A stretch of 10,984 nt of DNA, taken from assembly GCA_031277445.1 (NCBI GenBank), contig JAITMH010000123.1, positions 1 through 10,984 of the forward strand, given 5' to 3'. The position numbers and the translations under genes are program-made. Under the pieces are notes generated by a model. The model was given only the letters and a program-made list of their open reading frames with translations, was not told where the DNA came from and ran no database searches. Positions 1 to 5,506 of this stretch are shown here, piece by piece (within the stretch, counting starts at the first letter, position 1; each line of letters opens with the position of its first letter). Source of the stretch: Burkholderiales bacterium (lineage in GTDB: Bacteria > Pseudomonadota > Gammaproteobacteria > Burkholderiales > Casimicrobiaceae).

Positions 1-113
1 CTTTTTTCGGCTACGAGGCGGCGCGACGGTCCGGCTGGGCGAGTCAATGGCAAAAATCTGGTATAAACTATCGACCCGACAGGGAAGCTTACGGACAACT
101 TTTGGAGAAGTGA
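1..113 (+). CDS. 3' end of an unidentified upstream gene (partial)
   Basis: Reading from base 3, the frame is open to a TGA at 111-113 and encodes 36 residues ending in GQLLEK. The codons are GC-rich like those of neighbouring genes. The stop overlaps the preferred dsbC start as TGATG, the same arrangement seen between rsmH and ftsL and between ftsI and murE further on, which supports a real, translationally coupled gene. The fragment is charged and lacks any motif I recognise, so I give no function. It lies at the window edge and its 5' part is outside. Confidence 0.55.
   Translation, partial: FFGYEAARRSGWASQWQKSGINYRPDREAYGQLLEK
58..67 (+). promoter_or_regulatory. Possible extended -10 promoter for dsbC
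   Basis: TG at 59-60, one base, then TATAAA at 62-67 forms an extended -10 element, which would start transcription about 40 nt before the dsbC ATG at 113. No good -35 box lies at the matching distance, and the site is inside the tail of the upstream gene, so it would be an internal promoter. This is a pattern match only. Confidence 0.25.
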
Positions 114-916
114 TGCAAAGACGGAAAAATGGATTTGTTTGGGCACTGGTGCTTCTGGCCTGGGCGATGGCAGCGAATGCGCAATCGCCGACGCCGGTCG
201 GGAATCCCACCGGTGAAGCGGCGGAAATCAAGGCGTTGCTGCAAAAGAAATTTCCTGATGCGCCCATCCGGCACGTCGAAAAAACGTCGCATCTGGGCGG
301 GTTGTACGAAGTGCTTATCGGCGACCAGATGATTTACACCAACAAAGAGGCGACGCACATTCTGGCCGGTGCGTTGTACGACACGCGGAACATGCCGAAC
401 GGAATGCAGAATTTGACCGACAGCCGCATGCGCGATCTGAACCGTGTCGATGTGGCGGCGATTCCGGTTTCGTATGCGTTCAAGCGCGTCAAGGGAAAGG
501 GGGAGCGGGTGCTGCACCTCTTTTCGGACATTGATTGCGGGTTCTGCGAGAGGATCGAGCAGACGCTGCGCGGTATTGATAACGTGACGATTTATACGTA
601 TTTGATGCCGCTGGATGCGCTGCATCCGGACGCGGCGCGCAAGTCAAAAACGATTTGGTGCGACAAGGATCCGGGAAAAGCCTGGGAGGCGTATTGGGTG
701 ACCAGGAAACTTCCGGACAATAAAGGGGACTGCGAAACGCCAGTCGAAAAGATTCAGCAGTTGGCGCAAGGCTACGGTATTCGCGGCACGCCGGGATTGA
801 TTTTTGCCGACGGCACCATCGTTCCGGGCGCGTTGCCGAAAGAGGCAATGGAAGCGGAGTTAACCCGCGCCGAGGCGGCGGCGACGGCGCTCAACGCGGC
901 CAGGAAAAAGAAATAA
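113..916 (+). CDS. dsbC: Periplasmic thiol:disulfide isomerase DsbC
   Basis: Likely disulfide isomerase/reductase that reshuffles wrong disulfides in secreted proteins; in E. coli it is a homodimer kept reduced by DsbD. I chose ATG 113 (267 aa) because GGAG at 104-107 precedes it by 5 nt and it opens a clear signal peptide: basic MQRRK, a hydrophobic stretch, and a likely cut after ANA (residue 23). An in-frame ATG at 47 would bury that signal. An N-terminal dimerisation-type region (about 30-95) leads into a thioredoxin fold with the active site C142-G-F-C145 (CGYC in E. coli). C183 and C207 match the second, structural disulfide of DsbC, and G225-T-P227 is the cis-proline loop. The C-terminal tail is Ala/Lys-rich. 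The start overlaps the upstream stop (TGATG) and a terminator follows. DsbG or another DsbC-like paralogue is the alternative, but the second cysteine pair favours DsbC. Confidence 0.92.
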   Translation: MQRRKNGFVWALVLLAWAMAANAQSPTPVGNPTGEAAEIKALLQKKFPDAPIRHVEKTSHLGGLYEVLIGDQMIYTNKEATHILAGALYDTRNMPNGMQNLTDSRMRDLNRVDVAAIPVSYAFKRVKGKGERVLHLFSDIDCGFCERIEQTLRGIDNVTIYTYLMPLDALHPDAARKSKTIWCDKDPGKAWEAYWVTRKLPDNKGDCETPVEKIQQLAQGYGIRGTPGLIFADGTIVPGALPKEAMEAELTRAEAAATALNAARKKK

Positions 917-959
917 CGGTATCAGGAATCAGAAAAGCATCTCACGCAAAACGGCACAG

Positions 960-989
960 AGGCGGGTTTCAGACCCGCCTTGTTTTTTT
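960..989 (+). terminator. Rho-independent terminator of dsbC
   Basis: AGGCGGGT (960-967), a 5-nt loop (968-972) and ACCCGCCT (973-980) form an 8-bp GC-rich stem, followed by T, G and seven T (983-989). It lies 43 nt after the dsbC stop. On the minus strand the hairpin is preceded by an A-run but not followed by a T-run, so it should work mainly for plus-strand transcription. Confidence 0.9.
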
Positions 990-1030
990 AGCAACAAAGA
1001 CGCGGAGCGACGGTGCGCTCTGGTGCCTGA

Positions 1031-1297
1031 TTACAGCGGCGGCCAACCCGGCGAGGGTGTTGACGGCGCTGGTCTGCGCTCAGGGAGCGACTCGACGGGC
1101 ATTGGATCCAACTCGGTGACTTCGCGCGCCGGCCAACGCATGGTGTTCGGCGATTCTGCGCCCAGCCACCACAATTCATGCCGGTAATTGCTGCGGGGAT
1201 CGTCAGCCGTGAATGACGCGCAGCCGCTCAACAACCATAAAACAGCCAGCGGCAGCAATACCAGACGGCACGGGCGGAATGAAAAGAAACGGGTCAT
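1031..1297 (-). CDS. Small predicted lipoprotein, function unknown
   Basis: An 88-aa protein with a basic, hydrophobic N-terminus ending in the lipobox L-S-G-C (Cys26). It is therefore predicted to be exported, lipidated on Cys26 and cleaved by signal peptidase II. Residues after the cysteine start A-S-F, with no Asp at +2, which in enterobacterial rules favours outer-membrane sorting. The mature part is only about 63 residues, with Trp-rich (HELWWLG) and Pro-rich (residues 65-88) stretches and no known domain. The start is supported by GAGG (minus strand, 1306-1309) 8 nt before the ATG; the stop is TAA at 1031-1033. It converges with dsbC and diverges from mraZ, and appears to be a single-gene unit. 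I found no convincing promoter. The name of the family is unknown to me; lipobox and ribosome site are the reasons to believe it. Confidence 0.75.
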   Translation of the reverse strand: MTRFFSFRPCRLVLLPLAVLWLLSGCASFTADDPRSNYRHELWWLGAESPNTMRWPAREVTELDPMPVESLPERRPAPSTPSPGWPPL

Positions 1298-1697
1298 GGC
1301 TCAAACCTCGGAAACGTTGTTGTCGATCCTTTCGTGGTTTTCCCGATAAGACGTTCACCAACTACACGGGCACACACGATGGCGTTGTTAACGAGCTTAC
1401 CATTGCCAAGGGCATTTGCGTAGCATTTGTCCGGATTTTGTCATTTTCAGGGACGGTTTGTGCCGTTTTTGGCGCGGAAAATCGAAATGGTCGACAACCG
1501 ACGCATCACCGCGCTCCCCAAAAATCGCGTCTTGAAAGGAAAAACCCGTTAAAAGCCGGGGCAAAAAATATTTCGTGGTTTTTTTGCGACAGTTTCTTAA
1601 AAAACCACTTTCACTTTGTGTTTTAACGGCCTATTTCTAAAAGAAAAAGAGGTTTTTTTTTGCATTGGGGGATTTTTCGGAAAAGACGTGCAAACCG
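1298..1697. other. AT-rich intergenic stretch, no gene seen
   Basis: About 400 bp between the lipoprotein gene and the mraZ promoter. Base composition is clearly more AT-rich than the flanking genes, with several A and T runs, including nine T at 1653-1661. Open frames through it give low-complexity or unrecognisable peptides and no good start signals. It contains one perfect inverted repeat (listed separately) and should hold the lipoprotein promoter, which I could not pin down. The part just before the -35 box (about 1672-1684, ATTTTT then AAAA) could act as an UP element for the mraZ promoter. Confidence 0.6.
1575..1608. repeat. Perfect 10-bp inverted repeat
   Basis: GTGGTTTTTT (1575-1584) and AAAAAACCAC (1599-1608) are exact reverse complements separated by 14 nt. 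The stem is weak (four GC-containing pairs at the base, six A-T pairs). Neither side has a clean terminator T-run directly after it, although both flanks are T-rich. It could be a weak bidirectional terminator, a protein-binding site, or chance in AT-rich DNA. Confidence 0.5.
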
Positions 1698-1726
1698 TTG
1701 ACGATCATGGAAGCGGGTCGTATAGT
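1698..1726 (+). promoter_or_regulatory. Sigma70 promoter of the mraZ/dcw operon
   Basis: TTGACG at 1698-1703 and TATAGT at 1721-1726 with a 17-bp spacer: five of six matches to each consensus hexamer with ideal spacing. Transcription would start near 1733. It is the best promoter-like sequence in the window, and the tight packing from mraZ to murD suggests it drives the whole cluster. The last base of the -10 box is also the first base of the repeat array described as the MraZ operator. Confidence 0.8.
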
Positions 1727-1770
1727 GGCGAAAGGTGTGAAAAAGTGGGGAATTGTGGTAAATCGGGAGA
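1726..1770 (+). promoter_or_regulatory. Putative MraZ operator: pentamers at 10-bp spacing
   Basis: TGGCG (1726), TGTGA (1736), TGGGG (1746), TGGTA (1756) and the degenerate GGAGA (1766) begin exactly 10 bp apart. MraZ is known in E. coli to bind TGGGN repeats separated by 5 nt ahead of its own gene, which is the same 10-bp period. Here the array runs from the end of the -10 box to about +37, so bound MraZ should block promoter opening or early elongation; that mechanism is inference. Only TGGGG is a perfect match, so the exact number of functional boxes is unsure. Confidence 0.72.
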
Positions 1771-1835
1771 GAAAAATCTCTCGCCCACTGCCGTTCAGCC
1801 CCCGCATCTGGTGCGGCATCAGGTGACGCTTGATG
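1765..1835 (+). other. Small hairpins in the mraZ leader
   Basis: The leader between the predicted transcript start (about 1733) and mraZ is about 177 nt. It can form a hairpin with GAGAGA-type arms (1767-1772 with 1777-1782, AAAA loop, extended by two GC pairs past a bulge), then CCGCA/TGCGG (1802-1806 with 1812-1816), then CATCA/TGATG (1817-1821 with 1831-1835). None is followed by a T-run, so none is a classical terminator. The first overlaps the last operator repeat and may simply reflect that. Confidence 0.35.
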
Positions 1836-1912
1836 GTGGTGAGCGGTAAGTATTTGTTTTTAGGCATTTTTCTTGATTTTGGCTTTTTTCCTGGAAAGAC
1901 GGTTATTGCGTG

Positions 1913-2401
1913 ATGGATGCTTCTCAAACGCCCTTGCCGAAAGTCTCTACTCCCGTTTTTCGCGGTGTGACGCAACTGGCGCTCGATTCCAAGGGGCGAC
2001 TGGCTGTTCCCGCTCGTTATCGGGAAGCGCTGCATCTGTATGGCGAAGGTTGTCTGGTGATTACAGCCGACCCCAGTCGCTGTTTGTTGGTCTATCCCCA
2101 GCCGATCTGGGAGCCGATTCAGGAAAAATTGATGGCGCTGTCGTCGTTCGACGAGCGCATTCGCGCATTGCAACGCTTGCTTGTCGGTTACGCCGATGAT
2201 GTCGCGCTTGACGGCGCGGGCAGGGCGTTGGTGTCGCCCGCGCTGCGGCAATACGCACAACTCGATCATCGGGTGGTGCTGGTCGGTCAGGGCGGACATT
2301 TTGAGTTATGGGATGAAGGATTGTGGCAGGCGCAGATGGCGCAAGCGGTTCGTTTAACGCACGACGATCTGCCGCCGGTTCTTGATGGTTTTTCGCTGTA
2401 A
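1913..2401 (+). CDS. mraZ: Transcriptional regulator MraZ
   Basis: DNA-binding protein of the AbrB-like swapped-hairpin superfamily that, in E. coli, represses its own operon and forms ring-shaped oligomers. Two MraZ repeats are visible: FRG..LALD with the D25-S-K-G-R29 motif followed by LAVPARYR, and VALD with D100-G-A-G-R104; these DxxxR motifs are characteristic. Counting from ATG 1913 gives 162 aa; a GTG directly before it (1910) adds one residue. GGAAAG at 1893-1898 is the probable ribosome site, rather distant from the ATG (14 nt; 11 from the GTG). The family usually begins almost directly at FRG, so the roughly 15-residue Ser/Thr/Pro-containing extension here is unusual; no start codon lies nearer to FRG. 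It is the first gene of the dcw cluster, downstream of its own probable operator, and 9 nt before rsmH. Confidence 0.96.
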   Translation: MDASQTPLPKVSTPVFRGVTQLALDSKGRLAVPARYREALHLYGEGCLVITADPSRCLLVYPQPIWEPIQEKLMALSSFDERIRALQRLLVGYADDVALDGAGRALVSPALRQYAQLDHRVVLVGQGGHFELWDEGLWQAQMAQAVRLTHDDLPPVLDGFSL

Positions 2402-2410
2402 AGCGCACCG

Positions 2411-3436
2411 ATGAGTTTGTCTCATGCACCGGTATTGTTGAACGAGGTACTGGAAGCGTTACGGATACGTTGCGACGGCATTTACGTCGATGGAACTTTT
2501 GGGCGCGGCGGTCACAGCCGTGCGGTTCTGGCGCAGTTGGGTGAGAAGGGCAGAGTGATTGCGCTGGACCGTGATCCTGACGCTGAATCCGCTGCTTCCG
2601 CTTTGATGCGGGAAGACGCCCGTTTTTCGTTTCAGCGTGCCTGGTTTTCCGAGATGCCTGAAGTGCTTTCTGAATACGCGATCAATGAAGTCGATGGTGT
2701 GCTGCTCGATCTTGGTGTGTCATCACCACAGATTGATGACGCCGGACGCGGGTTTTCTTTTCGTCACGATGGGCCGCTCGACATGCGGATGGATCCGACG
2801 CGTGGCGAGTCGGCAGCAGCGTTTCTTGCGCGTGCCAGTCAACAACAAATCACGGAGGTTTTAAAACATTATGGTGAAGAACGGTTTGCTGCATCGATTG
2901 CAAGAGCGATTGTTGAGACTCGGCGGGAACACCGCATTGAGCGTACCGCTCAGTTGGCCGCGCTCGTTGCGCAAAGTCTCGGCGCGCGGGTACGCGGCGA
3001 CTGGCATCAGGACCCGGCCACGCGCACTTTCCAGGCCCTTCGCATCCAGGTAAACGAGGAGTTGAAGGAAATCATGCGCTTGTTGCCGCGACTGATTGCT
3101 TATTTGAAAACCGGCGCACGGCTGGCGGTGATCAGTTTTCATTCGCTGGAAGATCGGCTGGTGAAGCGGTTCATGCGCTGCGCGGCGCAACCGTTTGGCG
3201 GCGATGAAACGCTGTTGCGTTTGCCGCTGGCGCAGTCGGTATTGCCGGAGCCGCCGCTACGGTTGATCGGTCGTGCGATCAGGGCGCGTGAAGACGAAGT
3301 GTGCGCCAATTCGCGGGCGCGAAGCGCTGTGTTGCGGGTGGCGGAGCGCACTGCGTCTCCCTGGAACCGGAATGAGGCGGCGCACGATGTTGCGCGACTG
3401 CATGCGGCGGCATTCGGCAGCGCGGAGGTGGCCTGA
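2411..3436 (+). CDS. rsmH: 16S rRNA (cytosine-1402-N4)-methyltransferase RsmH
   Basis: S-adenosylmethionine-dependent enzyme that methylates N4 of C1402 in the 16S rRNA P-site region; also called MraW. Family signatures: H5-A-P-V-L near the start, the SAM-binding VDGTFGRGGHS (26-36), ALDRDP (51-56), D95-G-V-L-L-D-L-G-V-S-S (to 105), GFSFR..GPLDMRMD (114-128), and the later ATRTFQALRI and ISFHSLEDRLVK motifs. At 341 aa it is longer than the 313-aa E. coli enzyme. The excess is mostly a C-terminal extension of about 26 residues after the conserved RVAERT segment. The 9-nt gap from mraZ holds no good Shine-Dalgarno sequence, so translation probably depends on ribosomes finishing mraZ. The stop overlaps the ftsL start (TGATG). 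Confidence 0.98.
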   Translation: MSLSHAPVLLNEVLEALRIRCDGIYVDGTFGRGGHSRAVLAQLGEKGRVIALDRDPDAESAASALMREDARFSFQRAWFSEMPEVLSEYAINEVDGVLLDLGVSSPQIDDAGRGFSFRHDGPLDMRMDPTRGESAAAFLARASQQQITEVLKHYGEERFAASIARAIVETRREHRIERTAQLAALVAQSLGARVRGDWHQDPATRTFQALRIQVNEELKEIMRLLPRLIAYLKTGARLAVISFHSLEDRLVKRFMRCAAQPFGGDETLLRLPLAQSVLPEPPLRLIGRAIRAREDEVCANSRARSAVLRVAERTASPWNRNEAAHDVARLHAAAFGSAEVA

Positions 3437-3729
3437 TGGTGCGCGCCGGTGTTCTGTTGCTGTTGCTGATCGTTTGTGCGTTATCGCTGGTCACGTCGCG
3501 CCATCAGGCGCGCATGTTGTTTGTCGAACTGGAACGCGGTCGCCAGCAGGCGCAAACGTATGAAGTCGATTACGACAGATTGCAGCTTGAATCGTCAACC
3601 TGGAGCGTTCCGGCGCGTATTGACCGTCTGGGGCGCGGTCCGCTGGCGATGCAATTGCCCGAACCCGGTCGGATTCAGGTGATTGAAGTGCCGCCATCTC
3701 AAATTTTTTCGCGTGGACGTGAACAATGA
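3436..3729 (+). CDS. ftsL: Cell division protein FtsL
   Basis: Small bitopic inner-membrane protein of the FtsQLB complex, which relays the activation signal to septal peptidoglycan synthesis by FtsW-FtsI. The 97-aa protein has a very short cytoplasmic start (MVRAG), one Leu-rich membrane segment (about 4-20) and a periplasmic helix with charged/hydrophobic periodicity (SRHQARMLFVELERGRQQ onward) compatible with the FtsL-FtsB coiled coil. It ends in a short tail rich in Pro and Arg. A strong ribosome site, GGAGGTG (3424-3430), lies 7 nt (from GGAGG) before ATG 3436, which overlaps the rsmH stop. Identification rests on size, topology and position between rsmH and ftsI, since FtsL is poorly conserved. 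The E. coli protein is 121 aa, mainly because of a longer cytoplasmic tail. Confidence 0.93.
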   Translation: MVRAGVLLLLLIVCALSLVTSRHQARMLFVELERGRQQAQTYEVDYDRLQLESSTWSVPARIDRLGRGPLAMQLPEPGRIQVIEVPPSQIFSRGREQ

Positions 3730-3764
3730 GCGGACAAGAGCGCGGACAAGAGGTGAGGCCATGA
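3726..3764 (+). CDS. 12-codon bridging ORF between ftsL and ftsI
   Basis: ATG 3726-3728 overlaps the ftsL stop (ATGA), and after 12 codons (MSGQERGQEVRP) the TGA at 3762-3764 overlaps the ftsI start ATG 3761 (ATGA again). It thus spans the ftsL-ftsI gap exactly. It contains a direct 10-bp repeat, CGGACAAGAG at 3731-3740 and 3743-3752, the second copy forming part of the ftsI ribosome site. It may carry ribosomes from ftsL to ftsI by termination-reinitiation. It has no Shine-Dalgarno of its own that I can see, and two ATGA overlaps can arise by chance. Confidence 0.25.
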   Translation: MSGQERGQEVRP

Positions 3765-5506
3765 CGTTCAACATCGGTCTGCTGTCGTCGCGTCGCAAGC
3801 AGGCGCCGATGCCGGAATTGTCGCCGGTGCGGGCGTTGTTTATTTTCGCCGTGCTCGGTGCGCTGTTTCTCGTGCTGATCGGCAAGGCGTTTTACCTGCA
3901 ATGGGTGCGTGGTGATTTTCTGCAAGCGCAGGGCGCGGCGCGTCATGTGCGCGATGTCGAAATTCCGGCGCACCGGGGCAAAATTACAGACCGCTTTGGC
4001 GAAGCGCTGGCGATTTCGACACCGGTGAAATCGTTGTGGGCGTTTACCGGAAAACTGAATGCTTCCGACGAACAGATAAAGGCTTTGGCGAAAGTGCTCG
4101 ACACGTCGCCGCAAGCGTTGAAGAAAAGAATCGAGGCGGCAGGCGATTTTGTTTATCTGGCCAAAGGCGTGTCGCCGGAAGTGGCTGAAGAAGCGTTGGC
4201 GCTCAAAATTCCCGGACTCTACGATGAGCGGGTGTATCGGCGTTTTTACCCTGCCGGAGAATTGACCAGCCAGATTCTCGGTTTTACCGATGTCGATGAT
4301 TACGGTCAGGAAGGTCTGGAACTGGTTCGTCAGGATTGGCTGGGCGGCAAACCGGGAAGTCGTCGCGTCATCATCAACCGCAAGGGCGATGCGGTAGAGG
4401 ATTTTGCCGGCGTGCGGGCGCCGCAGGAAGGACGCAATCTGGCGTTGTCGCTCGATCTTCGCCTGCAATATCTGGCGCAAACGGAATTGAGAGCGGCGAT
4501 TACCGAGCACAAGGCCAAGGCGGGCAGTCTGGTGATACTCGACGCGCAGACCGGCGAAGTGCTGGCGCTTTCCAACTGGCCGACGTACAACCCGAACCGG
4601 CGCGATGAACTTGTTCCGGCCAGAATGCGTAACCGCGCATTGATTGATGTCTTTGAACCAGGCTCGACGTTCAAGCCGTTCACAGTTGCAATCGCGCTGG
4701 ATGCAGGCCGTGTGAGGCCGACAACGGTGATGGAAACGGCAAGCGGGCAGTGGACGATTGGCAGGGCAACCATCCACGACAATTCCGTCAAGGGTGATTT
4801 GACCGTCGAACAGGTGTTGCAACGCTCGTCGAATGTCGGGACGGCGAAAGTCGCGCTGATGATGCCGTCCGAAAAAGTGTGGCAGGGGTTGTCCAGCGCC
4901 GGTTTCGGCATGCCGGTGAACACCGGCTTTCCCGGTGAAAGCACAGGCCGTCTGCGTCCGGCAAAAAGCTGGCGTCCCATTGAGCAGGCGACGATTTCAT
5001 ACGGTCATGGCGTGTCGGTCAACCTGCTGCAACTGGCGCGTGGCTACACGATTTTCACCGGCGACGGCGAATTGAAACCGGTATCGCTGTACCGGACTTC
5101 CGGCGATGTGGTCGGCAAACCCGTGATTTCGCCGACGACCGCAGCGGAGATGCGCCGGATGCTGGAAATGGCGTCGCTTCCCGGCGGAACCGGCGTGCGT
5201 GCGCAGGTGCCCGATTACCGCGTTGCCGGCAAGACGGGAACGGCGCGCAAACCGGAAAAGGGCGGCTACGGCAACAAATACGTCAGTTCGTTTGTCGGTT
5301 TCGCGCCGGTGTCGTCGCCGCGATTGATTGTGGCGGTCATGATTGACGAACCATCGGCTGGAAAATATTACGGTTCGGTTGTCGCGGCGCCGGTGTTTTC
5401 CAGCGTCGTCGGCAAAGCGTTGCGAATGTTGAACGTTCCGCCTGACCGATCCGCTGTTCCGATCATGCTGCCGTTCGACGGCGAAGACATTATGGAGGAA
5501 ACGTGA
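3761..5506 (+). CDS. ftsI: Septal peptidoglycan transpeptidase FtsI (PBP3)
   Basis: Class B penicillin-binding protein that cross-links septal peptidoglycan together with the glycosyltransferase FtsW. Start ATG 3761 is preferred: GAGGTGA (3750-3756) is a near-perfect Shine-Dalgarno, whereas an in-frame ATG at 3683 lies inside ftsL and adds 26 basic residues. The 581-aa product matches E. coli FtsI (588 aa). A short basic cytoplasmic segment (SSRRKQ) is followed by one membrane helix (about 25-46), a PBP dimerisation domain with the RGKITDRFG segment, and the transpeptidase domain. The latter has S302-T-F-K (nucleophile Ser302), S356-S-N358 and K491-T-G-T, in the expected order. FEPGSTFKP and GKYYGGxVxAPVF-type segments are typical of FtsI rather than other class B PBPs. 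The end overlaps murE (TGATG). Confidence 0.98.
   Translation: MTFNIGLLSSRRKQAPMPELSPVRALFIFAVLGALFLVLIGKAFYLQWVRGDFLQAQGAARHVRDVEIPAHRGKITDRFGEALAISTPVKSLWAFTGKLNASDEQIKALAKVLDTSPQALKKRIEAAGDFVYLAKGVSPEVAEEALALKIPGLYDERVYRRFYPAGELTSQILGFTDVDDYGQEGLELVRQDWLGGKPGSRRVIINRKGDAVEDFAGVRAPQEGRNLALSLDLRLQYLAQTELRAAITEHKAKAGSLVILDAQTGEVLALSNWPTYNPNRRDELVPARMRNRALIDVFEPGSTFKPFTVAIALDAGRVRPTTVMETASGQWTIGRATIHDNSVKGDLTVEQVLQRSSNVGTAKVALMMPSEKVWQGLSSAGFGMPVNTGFPGESTGRLRPAKSWRPIEQATISYGHGVSVNLLQLARGYTIFTGDGELKPVSLYRTSGDVVGKPVISPTTAAEMRRMLEMASLPGGTGVRAQVPDYRVAGKTGTARKPEKGGYGNKYVSSFVGFAPVSSPRLIVAVMIDEPSAGKYYGSVVAAPVFSSVVGKALRMLNVPPDRSAVPIMLPFDGEDIMEET

Noticed and set aside
47..112. Longer dsbC start at ATG 47
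   Set aside because: It would place 22 residues before a good signal peptide, has no ribosome site, and lies within the tail of the upstream gene; ATG 113 has GGAG and the TGATG overlap.
1005..1020. Hairpin GAGCG/CGCTC as terminator of the lipoprotein gene
   Set aside because: The stem is only 5 bp and no T-run follows on the minus strand.
1213..1626. Plus-strand open frame of 137 codons
   Set aside because: It overlaps the lipoprotein gene on the other strand, has no ribosome site, and its peptide is basic and low in recognisable structure.
1616..1849. Plus-strand open frame of 77 codons through the mraZ promoter
   Set aside because: It runs through the promoter, operator repeats and leader; its peptide is Gly/Lys-rich and looks like translated non-coding DNA.
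3683..3760. Upstream start for ftsI inside ftsL
   Set aside because: It lacks a ribosome site and adds a basic stretch not seen in FtsI, while ATG 3761 has a near-perfect Shine-Dalgarno.
3491..4822. Minus-strand open frame of 443 codons opposite ftsL/ftsI
   Set aside because: The plus strand carries unmistakable FtsL and FtsI; the antisense peptide is Arg/His/Gln-rich, typical of a shadow of GC-rich coding DNA.
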